From the IMG/VR virus record IMGVR_UViG_3300017527_000512, positions 1-64,000 of that record: 64,000 nucleotides of DNA. One strand, given 5' to 3'. The stretch comes from a virus. Shown here piece after piece: positions 1 through 6,299 of the stretch (positions are counted from its first letter, which is position 1; every line of letters begins with the position of its first letter). The notes beneath the pieces are model-generated. The model was given only the letters and a program-made list of their open reading frames with translations. It made no database searches and was not told where the DNA came from. Made by a program: the position numbers and the translations under genes.

Positions 1-114
1 AAATTATTCCCGGAATCATATAGTGATTCACTAACAGCAAATCAAATATTATCTCTTCAGGGAATATACCCAATATACAACAGCGGCAACCACAAATTCT
101 CGTACTCGTTATAA
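1..114 (+). CDS. Vsr-like/GNAT homing-type nuclease, C-terminal end only
   Basis: The window opens inside a reading frame whose last 37 codons encode the conserved tail of the large homing-type nucleases found elsewhere here (KLFPES, then IYPIYNSGNHKF). Bases 1-53 are identical to 9219-9271 inside the nuclease gene at 7620-9335, while the bases around 62-82 match the end of the nuclease gene at 14196-15947. This end is therefore a mosaic of two paralogues. The catalytic part lies upstream of the window, so activity cannot be judged. Confidence 0.9.
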   Translation, partial: KLFPESYSDSLTANQILSLQGIYPIYNSGNHKFSYSL

Positions 115-161
115 ATGTTATATTAGAGTGATGAATTTTTTATCTTATTAAGGATATTATT

Positions 162-281
162 ATGAGTATACTTAAGAAATACGGTTCGAGGGAAGATGCA
201 GAAAAGGTTCAAAAATTATCTGTTTACCTCGCAGGTTGCACTTCTGCATTAGTAACAGGTTCAGTCAAATTAGAGGAATAG
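162..281 (+). CDS. Small hypothetical protein, 39 aa
   Basis: A short frame starts with ATG eleven bases after an AAGG ribosome binding site, the same leader style (TTAAGGAT...ATG) used by many genes here. The product begins MSILKKYGSREDAEK and has a short small-residue stretch (LAGCTSALVTG) near its end. It fills the gap between the nuclease remnant and the 182-aa gene. No family is recognised. The good ribosome site and fit in the gap support it, but the length makes it uncertain. Confidence 0.6.
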   Translation: MSILKKYGSREDAEKVQKLSVYLAGCTSALVTGSVKLEE

Positions 282-330
282 CCATCTTTATATTTATCTT
301 ATTAATATATTAAATTATTAGGGGTATTTT

Positions 331-879
331 ATGGAATCCAGTGAGTTTGAACCTATTCAGGGTAGTATTGTAGAAGTTACAGGTGATCGTCATTTAGGGT
401 TATTTAAAGTAAAATTACTTAAACAGCGTCCTGATCTTAATAAGGTCGATGAAGATGATATTTGGGAGGCAGAGGTTACTCAAATAATAGACCCCGCATA
501 TTCTTACAAGGTTGGTTCTAAGGTATTTATTACCTTATCTCAGGGTGACGATGTTATTGACCCTTTTATTGAAGCAGATTTTACTTCAAAAGATTGCAGC
601 GAGTCAGCAGATTCTTATGGAGTAGCTCCAGAGGCATTGGAAGCGTTTGTAAGGTCCTATTTCAATAGAACTTCCTCGGATTTAACTTCTGTAAGCTCTA
701 ACGAATTGGTTATTTTACTTCATAATTCTCTTGATATAAATAAATTTAAAATTGCATTTAATGATAGATTTAACCAAAATATTGAATTAAAATCTGAACA
801 CGCTCTTGATGATTCAGTAGAATTAATATATTCTTTTATCCCTAGGGGATTTATCAGTTCGGATATGACTTCTATTTAA
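331..879 (+). CDS. Hypothetical protein, 182 aa
   Basis: ATG start with an AGGGG ribosome binding site about 7 nt upstream. The protein is acidic and soluble with no membrane segment. The first ~75 residues look like a small beta-rich domain (alternating hydrophobics around VEVTG, FKVKLL, EAEVTQI, KVFITL); the rest appears helical. No family is recognised. It stands at the head of a run of small genes upstream of the tail module and may be a minor virion or accessory protein, but nothing in the sequence decides this. Confidence 0.85.
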   Translation: MESSEFEPIQGSIVEVTGDRHLGLFKVKLLKQRPDLNKVDEDDIWEAEVTQIIDPAYSYKVGSKVFITLSQGDDVIDPFIEADFTSKDCSESADSYGVAPEALEAFVRSYFNRTSSDLTSVSSNELVILLHNSLDINKFKIAFNDRFNQNIELKSEHALDDSVELIYSFIPRGFISSDMTSI

Positions 880-902
880 CATCTGTTATTTATTTTTATT
901 TT

Positions 903-924
903 TTAACATATATTTTTATGTTAA
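903..924 (+). promoter_or_regulatory. Hairpin enclosing the start codon of the sce7726-like gene
   Basis: An 8-bp perfect inverted repeat (TTAACATA at 903-910, TATGTTAA at 917-924) with a 6-nt loop encloses the ATG at 918-920. There is no Shine-Dalgarno sequence upstream of this ATG. In RNA the hairpin would bury the start codon. Phage T4 uses similar sequestering hairpins to silence some genes in early transcripts; applying that here is inference. Confidence 0.5.
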
Positions 925-1442
925 GAGATAGACAGATAAGAGAAGCATTTTTACCTACGATCACTGAAGGTCTAATCATTCCAGAGAAATCCATTCACGA
1001 GAAATCTCATATAACAGATATTTCTGTATTTCGCGATGACTTATTTTATGCTTATGAAATAAAGTCAGATTACGATGATCTTCGTAGGTTACCTAATCAG
1101 GTTATTGAATACTCAAAGCACTATGATTTCTGTTCTATTATTACTACAGCAAAACACGTTTTAGAAGTCTCAAAATTAGTCCCACTTCATTGGCAGATAA
1201 TTCTAGCATGTGAATTCGGAGAATCAATTTCATTCCTTTCCTTAAGAAATGCTTTTTTATCAGATGATATTTCCGTGGAATCATTATGTGATTTTCTTCC
1301 TACAATAAATTTAAGAAAGATATTATCTATTCAAAACACTCGTAAGAGAACCAAATCTCGTAAAGTAATGTCGCAAATGATTGCACGAAGAAAAGATCTG
1401 ACTTCTTTCAGGAGCAGTGTGTATTCCTATTTAAAGAATTAA
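918..1442 (+). CDS. sce7726-like PD-(D/E)XK nuclease-fold protein
   Basis: A 174-aa basic protein resembling the sce7726 family, small proteins with a restriction-endonuclease-like core. The expected catalytic arrangement is visible: D34 in TDISVF, then E47-I-K49 in AYEIKSD, followed by DDLRRLPNQVIEYS, typical of the family. The C-terminus (residues ~140-174) is rich in Arg and Lys and could contact DNA. Its start has no Shine-Dalgarno and sits in a hairpin. Its TAA stop lies inside the first copy of the 57-nt repeat. Substrate unknown; it could act in host DNA attack or be a selfish element. Confidence 0.7.
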   Translation: MLRDRQIREAFLPTITEGLIIPEKSIHEKSHITDISVFRDDLFYAYEIKSDYDDLRRLPNQVIEYSKHYDFCSIITTAKHVLEVSKLVPLHWQIILACEFGESISFLSLRNAFLSDDISVESLCDFLPTINLRKILSIQNTRKRTKSRKVMSQMIARRKDLTSFRSSVYSYLKN

Positions 1443-1493
1443 CAGGGTACCCAAGAACTCACAGTAGAACAAAATCCATATCATTCCTCTAAC
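1437..1493 (+). repeat. 57-nt interspersed intergenic repeat, copy 1
   Basis: This element begins AATTAACAGGGTACC and continues with AGAACTCACAGTAGAAC, ending TCTAAC. It is identical over 57 nt to copy 2 (6180-6236) and closely matches copies at 28666-28723 and 49764-49820. It overlaps the stop codon of the upstream gene. No stable internal hairpin and no open frame were found. A TATAAATAC sequence, like the phage T4 late promoter box, follows at about 1508-1516. Function unknown. Confidence 0.95.
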
Positions 1494-1615
1494 CCATTAA
1501 AATATGCTATAAATACATCTATTATTTTATAATTTAGTATCCTAATTATATTCACCGTCTACATAGGGCGATAAATAATTAATAATTTATTTGGTAATAC
1601 TTATCGGAGATTTAT

Positions 1616-2044
1616 ATGAAGTTACATAAAGCACCTGCTAAATCAGAATTTAAAATTGAGTCTATTGATGATGTAATAGACCCGGATGAAGATTCGTGGG
1701 TAACTTTAGAAGCGAAGAGAACTGATCCCGATAAAGAAATAAAGAAGATGTACGATATCTGGATTGATTCAGATGAGATTTGGGACATTATCATTCAAAT
1801 ATTGAAAACTCGTTATGACATAGAAAACCTATCTAAATACTCTAAAGTAGGCAGATACATGAACAAGTATTTCAAAAAATCTCCTTCAAGACAATTTATT
1901 GAGAATTTCAAGCCAATGTTTCCTACTATAGGAAAACGTATGTTTCATGCTTTTAAGAAATATGTGGTCGATCCTAGAGCTTTTGATTCCTTTCCTAAAA
2001 TAAAGAAATATATAAAAACCTTACTTAACTACCTAAACAGTTAA
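1616..2044 (+). CDS. Hypothetical protein, 142 aa
   Basis: ATG start with a CGGAG ribosome site. The N-terminal ~45 residues are acidic (DDVIDPDEDSW); the C-terminal two thirds are basic and helical (GRYMNKYFKKSPSRQF, KIKKYIKTLL). No signal peptide or membrane segment and no family recognised. A minus-strand frame over the same bases is a shadow. The long leader after the 57-nt repeat (~120 nt, with a T4-late-like TATAAATA) suggests this may be the first gene of a transcription unit. Confidence 0.8.
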   Translation: MKLHKAPAKSEFKIESIDDVIDPDEDSWVTLEAKRTDPDKEIKKMYDIWIDSDEIWDIIIQILKTRYDIENLSKYSKVGRYMNKYFKKSPSRQFIENFKPMFPTIGKRMFHAFKKYVVDPRAFDSFPKIKKYIKTLLNYLNS

Positions 2045-2061
2045 CTTTAATAGAATATTCT

Positions 2062-2370
2062 TTGTCTCGTATACCTACTATCTATGAGATCCTCTTTCGG
2101 AAGAGAAACTTCGGAAACAAGAAGACTCAGAGCGATGACAAAGCCTCAAAAGATATTAGCTTCCTTTTGGGTTTTAAAAGATTAGGCTATCTAAACCCTC
2201 TTTTAAATAGATATAAAGAGAAGATTATGTGGCTGGCGGAAGGAGATGTCGATTTTATCGAACCTATTACTATTATCGATGACGAATTTTCTTCTCATGC
2301 AGATGCAGATGCAGATGCGGATTGTGGTATCAGTATCATCTTCAGACAAGGAGGTAGTCCTTTCTACTGA
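2062..2370 (+). CDS. Hypothetical protein, upstream half of a possible frameshifted pair
   Basis: A 102-aa frame starts at TTG with no clear ribosome site, 17 nt after the previous gene. The N-terminus is basic (FRKRNFGNKKTQ); the C-terminus is acidic and includes four Ala-Asp units (HADADADADC) encoded by a 6-nt tandem repeat. It ends at TGA 2368-2370. A near-perfect Shine-Dalgarno (AAGGAGGT, 2348-2355) sits 12 nt before that stop, but no start codon follows it at a usable distance. Reading GAA GGT after a +1 shift at the stop enters the next frame. It may encode the N-terminal half of one protein. Confidence 0.6.
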   Translation: MSRIPTIYEILFRKRNFGNKKTQSDDKASKDISFLLGFKRLGYLNPLLNRYKEKIMWLAEGDVDFIEPITIIDDEFSSHADADADADCGISIIFRQGGSPFY

Positions 2371-2680
2371 AGGTAATTATAGACAGCTTAGTTCGGATGA
2401 GTTAGGATCTACATTTCATATTCCCCCGAGTGAAGTTCCTACGGGAGCTATTAAAATTATAGAGAATAAGATAAAACGAGTATTCACTAATATAACTACT
2501 TATCTTTCACCTAATTTATTAGGAAAAGTTAAGTCAATAACTCCTTTATTTCTTAAATCTGCAGTACTTGTATGGAAAGTAGTGTGTTTAAGTTATGGCA
2601 CCTCGTGGAGAGGTTATTCAGCTCCTTGTCCTGAGTGCAGAAAAGGTTCTGTTCGAACAGTAGACGAAATAGATAAATAA
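2246..2680 (+). CDS. Hypothetical CPEC-containing protein, probably the downstream half of a frameshifted gene
   Basis: This frame overlaps the previous one by 125 nt in the +1 phase. Its first in-frame ATG (2246) directly abuts GGAAGGAG with no spacer, which is a poor start, and the translation before about residue 40 (LLLLSMTNFLLMQMQMQM) reads like an off-frame shadow of the repeat. The credible part begins near EGNYRQLSSDEL and ends with a Cys-pair motif (CPEC). Either translation reaches it by frameshifting from the upstream frame or a mutation split the gene. No family recognised. Confidence 0.5.
   Translation: MSILSNLLLLSMTNFLLMQMQMQMRIVVSVSSSDKEVVLSTEGNYRQLSSDELGSTFHIPPSEVPTGAIKIIENKIKRVFTNITTYLSPNLLGKVKSITPLFLKSAVLVWKVVCLSYGTSWRGYSAPCPECRKGSVRTVDEIDK
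2299..2322 (+). repeat. Tandem hexanucleotide repeat in coding sequence
   Basis: Three GCAGAT units followed by one GCGGAT. In the upstream frame they encode Ala-Asp pairs, in the overlapping frame Gln-Met pairs. Expansion or contraction by whole units would not change frame. It marks the region where the two overlapping frames coexist. Confidence 0.9.
2348..2370 (+). other. Candidate +1 recoding site: strong SD followed by TGA
   Basis: AAGGAGGT at 2348-2355 is the best Shine-Dalgarno match noticed in the window, yet no ATG, GTG or TTG follows it within initiation distance in the downstream frame. Twelve nucleotides later comes the TGA (2368-2370) of the upstream frame; moving one base forward there gives GAA GGT AAT, in the downstream frame. 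The bacterial prfB gene uses an SD-stimulated +1 shift at UGA, but with a shorter spacer, so the analogy is imperfect. Confidence 0.35.
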
Positions 2681-2732
2681 TACAACTTACATTTAATTTC
2701 TTATAGTTTATATCGCTATTTAAGGAATTATT

Positions 2733-3218
2733 ATGTCTATAGAAAAAGAAGCAGCTCAGGCATTAGCATCAGGTGAATTAGCCCCTTCTCTTATTAAGGG
2801 TATTAGTTGGATATGGCTAGTTATCGCTTTAGGTGTGGCTATGTTATCTACGGTTATATATAAATATGTTGTCAAAGCATTGGCGGATAGATTAATATTA
2901 TTCATTTCAAATGCAGCTTATACAGATAAAGGTAAATTAGTCTATATTAACGGGGAGAAATGGGTTATTCATAAGCTAGGTCTTTTTAGAGTCGATTTAA
3001 TTAAAGCAACTCTAGAAGAGAACCGAGGCAATAAGGAATACATGAAGAAGACACTTACAATTCCAATTACAAAGTATTTAAGTTCCAGCATAATATTTTA
3101 TGAGTACCCTAATCTGTACAGTGATCAAGATCTTTCAGATTTAAGTAATGGTAAATTAATAGAAATAACAAAAAGAATAGATGATTTAGAATCTAAGTAT
3201 ATAGGAGCACAAAAATGA
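2733..3218 (+). CDS. Membrane protein with a possible MscS-like beta domain
   Basis: A 161-aa protein with one clear membrane segment (about residues 26-50, WIWLVIALGVAMLSTVIY), AAGGA ribosome site. The following part (KLVYINGEKWVIHKLGLFRVDL, then LTIPITKYL) vaguely resembles the beta domain of MscS-type mechanosensitive channels, where a short beta barrel follows the pore helix. Only one transmembrane helix is present, fewer than in MscS, so this is a weak resemblance. Its stop overlaps the next start by 4 nt (ATGA), implying coupled translation with the polytopic membrane protein and, further on, the HD-GYP enzyme. Confidence 0.6.
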   Translation: MSIEKEAAQALASGELAPSLIKGISWIWLVIALGVAMLSTVIYKYVVKALADRLILFISNAAYTDKGKLVYINGEKWVIHKLGLFRVDLIKATLEENRGNKEYMKKTLTIPITKYLSSSIIFYEYPNLYSDQDLSDLSNGKLIEITKRIDDLESKYIGAQK

Positions 3219-4270
3219 TTTCATGGCTAAAAGATATTTTCAAGAGTTTTCTGCAAGGAAAGACAATTTCACAGGTAGAGGAAGATTATAAAGACCTGAT
3301 TGAAGAAGATTATAAGGTAGAAGAGAATAAACCAAAACAAGGTTTTATTGGAAGTCTTTTATCTAAGTATTATCCTATCTGGCTTATTATAATGATTCTT
3401 ATTATGCTAGCTGCGATTACATCTAAATATTGGTCTAAATTTATATTCAAGAATATTCGACCTTATATTCTAGATGTATCTTCTAGATGGAGTTGGTGGG
3501 GTTTTTCTATCTTTGTTATTTTTGGTTCATTGTTGGGTTATATTTGGGGATGGAGAATGCTTCATCTTGATATAGAAGTAAAACAGCTCTTTAATATTAC
3601 TCAAGATGTTCTCCCTGCATGGGCTTTCTTTAAACATACTGTTATGTTAGGGGATAAAATGGTTTTAGGATTCTCCTATGAGGACCTTTTCTTTTACCCT
3701 GTCGGAAATGCTTTCGCTTATTTAATGTATAAGTGCATAGGGGTGGACAATTTACTTAAGGATTTTAAATTTGAAATAAAAATCAAAGGAAATATAATAT
3801 TTCTGTTATCTCTTATAACCTTCTCTATGTGGGCCCATGCTTTTGTAGATTTTGGAGGACGTATTATGGTAGAATGCTTTGTACCGCTGGGTGTAATGTT
3901 ATATTTTCTTTGCCTAAATTATATAAATTTCAAGAGATTTCTAATATTTCAATTATGGGTAATCTTTATGGTTTTTTTATGGGATTTTACATCGGTAACT
4001 CTTTTTAAGAAGCTTGCAGATGTTTTTAATCTTCCTTTTGATCATCTATCTATGTGGTTTTATGGTATAAAATCTACTTCAGGGAATATTTCTTCTGTTT
4101 TATGGAAGAAGGATGTGTGGGCGTGGTTTTTCAAAAGAGAACCTTTCTCCATTTTAGTTACTTTTCCTTTGGTAACGTCTGTGTGGTCTGTGGGGTTAAT
4201 TGCTTTTATAGAGAATTTAGGAGATTTTATATGCGTTCAAAAAAGGAGAGGGAGAGGTCTAAAAGACTAG
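3215..4270 (+). CDS. Polytopic membrane protein, 351 aa
   Basis: A charged cytoplasmic-looking N-terminus (~50 residues) is followed by about seven to eight hydrophobic segments (LIIMILIMLAAIT, IFVIFGSLLGYIWGW, IIFLLSLITFSMW, LGVMLYFLCLNYI, LWVIFMVFLW, SILVTFPLVTSVW). A motif YEDLFFYPVGN recalls the E-x-x-FF signature of lycopene-cyclase-domain membrane proteins, but the likeness is short and I do not assign that function. It is translationally coupled to the upstream gene and overlaps the HD-GYP gene start by 40 nt, so these three genes probably form one membrane unit. Substrate unknown. Confidence 0.8.
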   Translation: MISWLKDIFKSFLQGKTISQVEEDYKDLIEEDYKVEENKPKQGFIGSLLSKYYPIWLIIMILIMLAAITSKYWSKFIFKNIRPYILDVSSRWSWWGFSIFVIFGSLLGYIWGWRMLHLDIEVKQLFNITQDVLPAWAFFKHTVMLGDKMVLGFSYEDLFFYPVGNAFAYLMYKCIGVDNLLKDFKFEIKIKGNIIFLLSLITFSMWAHAFVDFGGRIMVECFVPLGVMLYFLCLNYINFKRFLIFQLWVIFMVFLWDFTSVTLFKKLADVFNLPFDHLSMWFYGIKSTSGNISSVLWKKDVWAWFFKREPFSILVTFPLVTSVWSVGLIAFIENLGDFICVQKRRGRGLKD

Positions 4271-5388
4271 AGTTTTCAATTGTATTTGGGGCGATATGTA
4301 AGATTATTGCCAACATTATATTTTGTTTCTTCTTAGAGAAACATTATTTAATATCCTTTTTTATAATTTTAAGTATTGTCAATGCTGTTTTCCTTATTTT
4401 ATATTTTAAGAAGAAGGTAAAGATAGCTTTATTCTTTATTTTATCTATTGTTTTAGATACGCCTACATTATTTGCGTGTCTCCTTATTTTTAATAAGCCT
4501 GAGTTAGTCTTATTTCCTTTTGTTGTTTTAAGTATGTATGCTTGCTTCAATACTTTATTTATAAGATCGTCGACCATTAAATTCTTTTTATTCGTTTTCA
4601 TTTTTGTAGATGTCTTAATTTTATGCCTAGTCTTTAACTTTTCTATTATTTCAAAAATTATTTTCGTTATTTTGGGTTTCTTAATTTATTGGATCATTTT
4701 AAATGAGCATTATGTCTACAACAATTTTGCTAAAGACTTAGTTACCTTTAAGACTCGTTTAGAGAAGTCTAAGAAAGATCTGATATTAGGTATTGTCAAT
4801 GCTTTAAAATATCGTGATAATGATACCGGAATCCATAACCTGAGAATAGCTTACATGTCTAAATTAATGTCTTCTATTCTTAACATGCCTTTGATATTTA
4901 CTGATACTATATATTATGCTTCATCCTTACACGATGTAGGTAAAATGGCGATTCCAGATAATATTTTATTAAAGCCCGGTAAATTAGATCTAGAGGAAAG
5001 AGTGATTATAGAGAAGCATTCAGCTTTGGGAGGATCTTTTATCAGAAAGGCGTTGGGTGATGGAGGCATAGCATTCTTGCGAGATATGTCATATAATATA
5101 TCTATGTATCATCATGAGAGGTGGGACGGTACCGGATATCCTGAGAAGCTTTTTGGGGATAGGATTCCAATAGAGGCGAGAATAGTATCTATCTTAGATG
5201 TATTCGATGCTCTATCATTTGACAGACCTTATAAGGAAGCATGGGATACTTCTAGAGTAGTTACTTTTATTAAAGAGAATTCAGGCAAGATGTTTGATCC
5301 TAGGATAGTGGATATTTTTCTAGAGAATATAGAAGTATTTATCAGTATAAGAGATAAATCTTTTGATGATCTAAGTACTTATTTATAA
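4231..5388 (+). CDS. Membrane-bound HD-GYP cyclic-di-GMP phosphodiesterase
   Basis: I place the start at ATG 4231, after TTAGGAG, rather than at in-frame upstream codons that only shadow the previous gene; this gives 385 aa. About six membrane segments occupy residues ~12-165, then a short linker and an HD-GYP domain. Catalytic motifs are intact: TGIHNLR near the first helix, HD at 234-235 (LHDVGKMAIP), HHExWDGTGYP at 294-304, then a DVFDAL motif and RPYK. HD-GYP enzymes hydrolyse cyclic-di-GMP to pGpG or GMP. It acts at the host inner membrane by inference. A phage-borne, complete HD-GYP enzyme is unusual; a GGDEF-EAL partner lies at 56.6-59.2 kb. Confidence 0.92.
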   Translation: MRSKKERERSKRLEFSIVFGAICKIIANIIFCFFLEKHYLISFFIILSIVNAVFLILYFKKKVKIALFFILSIVLDTPTLFACLLIFNKPELVLFPFVVLSMYACFNTLFIRSSTIKFFLFVFIFVDVLILCLVFNFSIISKIIFVILGFLIYWIILNEHYVYNNFAKDLVTFKTRLEKSKKDLILGIVNALKYRDNDTGIHNLRIAYMSKLMSSILNMPLIFTDTIYYASSLHDVGKMAIPDNILLKPGKLDLEERVIIEKHSALGGSFIRKALGDGGIAFLRDMSYNISMYHHERWDGTGYPEKLFGDRIPIEARIVSILDVFDALSFDRPYKEAWDTSRVVTFIKENSGKMFDPRIVDIFLENIEVFISIRDKSFDDLSTYL

Positions 5389-5405
5389 TATTATATAATA
5401 TTATA
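5384..5405 (+). repeat. 22-nt perfect AT palindrome
   Basis: TATAATATTATATAATATTATA reads the same on both strands and spans the stop codon of the HD-GYP gene and the spacer before the next ribosome site (AGGTGA). It could bind a dimeric regulator or form a weak hairpin, but simple AT sequences of this kind arise easily in this genome. Confidence 0.4.
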
Positions 5406-5414
5406 GGTGATTAT

Positions 5415-6164
5415 ATGCGATTTACTCCTTTGACATCTTCGGCTATAGGATTTATGTCTAGCGAAGATTCTGTTATTTTTACTTCTTCAAATTCTAAATC
5501 ATTGTTAGAACAATGGAAAGATAATAGTTTTATCTTCAAAGAGGAGTTTGATTGGGCATGTAACAGGAAAAATATATCTAGAGAAGACAGAGATTTTATA
5601 TCCCGAGAACTTCGTAAGAGAGGTGTGGATATTAGAGATTCTGAGATAGATATAGAAGAGCTTCGTGTAAGTAGACTAACCTATTTAGAGTCTGGCTCAC
5701 ATATTGAAGATATGGTAGATTATGTTCACGGGGATTCAAACAATACAAAAACTCGTGATATCAATTCATATAAACGTTTGGATAGATATCCTCCATCAAA
5801 TAATATTCATCTTGCTTCGGATAAGTTTCTTAGTGTTTCAATTTCAGACAAACGACTTAAAGTATTAAAGAAAGCGATGCTCGGCTTAAATCTTGTTCGA
5901 TTTAATTATACTAGAATTACTGATGGAGTTTCTACTCCAGGTCGTGTAGTAGAACTTTATGATATTAAGAGAGGGAAAGGAGGTCGTTCTGGACGTTCTG
6001 GTGAGATAGTAGTTTGGGCTTATGATGTTTCTAAGAATGATAGACATATTAGAAAGTTTTATTTAAGTAGAGTGGCTAATCCATCTATTTTAAGAAGAAC
6101 TTATCGCCCTAGGTGGGATGTATCGATTGAATCTTCTCTTAATAGAAGAATAGGTGATATTTAA
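5415..6164 (+). CDS. WYL-domain protein
   Basis: A 249-aa protein whose last third (residues ~150-235) fits the WYL domain pattern: LKKAMLGLNLVRFNY, then GRVVELYDI, then IVVWAYDVSKNDRHIRKFYLSRV split over two strands. WYL domains are ligand- or nucleic-acid-sensing modules, common in transcription regulators and phage-defence or phage proteins. The N-terminal 130 residues are charged and helical (EFDWACNRKNISREDRDF) without an obvious helix-turn-helix. It follows the HD-GYP gene by 26 nt with its own AGGTGA site and is followed by repeat copy 2. A regulatory role is inference. Confidence 0.65.
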   Translation: MRFTPLTSSAIGFMSSEDSVIFTSSNSKSLLEQWKDNSFIFKEEFDWACNRKNISREDRDFISRELRKRGVDIRDSEIDIEELRVSRLTYLESGSHIEDMVDYVHGDSNNTKTRDINSYKRLDRYPPSNNIHLASDKFLSVSISDKRLKVLKKAMLGLNLVRFNYTRITDGVSTPGRVVELYDIKRGKGGRSGRSGEIVVWAYDVSKNDRHIRKFYLSRVANPSILRRTYRPRWDVSIESSLNRRIGDI

Positions 6165-6179
6165 TAAGTATTCAATAGA

Positions 6180-6236
6180 AATTAACAGGGTACCCAAGAA
6201 CTCACAGTAGAACAAAATCCATATCATTCCTCTAAC
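6180..6236 (+). repeat. 57-nt interspersed intergenic repeat, copy 2
   Basis: Identical over all 57 bases to copy 1 at 1437-1493. It starts 15 nt after the stop of the WYL gene and ends 63 nt before the next start. A TATAAT-like sequence follows at about 6269-6274. The complete identity, nearly 5 kb apart and in noncoding sequence, means either recent copying or strong constraint. Confidence 0.95.
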
Positions 6237-6299
6237 TAGTCTAAATAACCTCATAAGCAGCGTTGTCTATAATCACTTATTATTTTAAAGGATTGTAAT

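Noticed and set aside
3215-4270. Lycopene-cyclase-domain protein
   Set aside because: Only a short motif (YEDLFFYPVGN) resembles that family; the rest does not, so function is left open.
5384-5405. 22-nt AT palindrome as an operator for the WYL protein
   Set aside because: Reported as a feature only; pure AT sequence of this kind is expected by chance in such AT-rich spacers and has no second copy.
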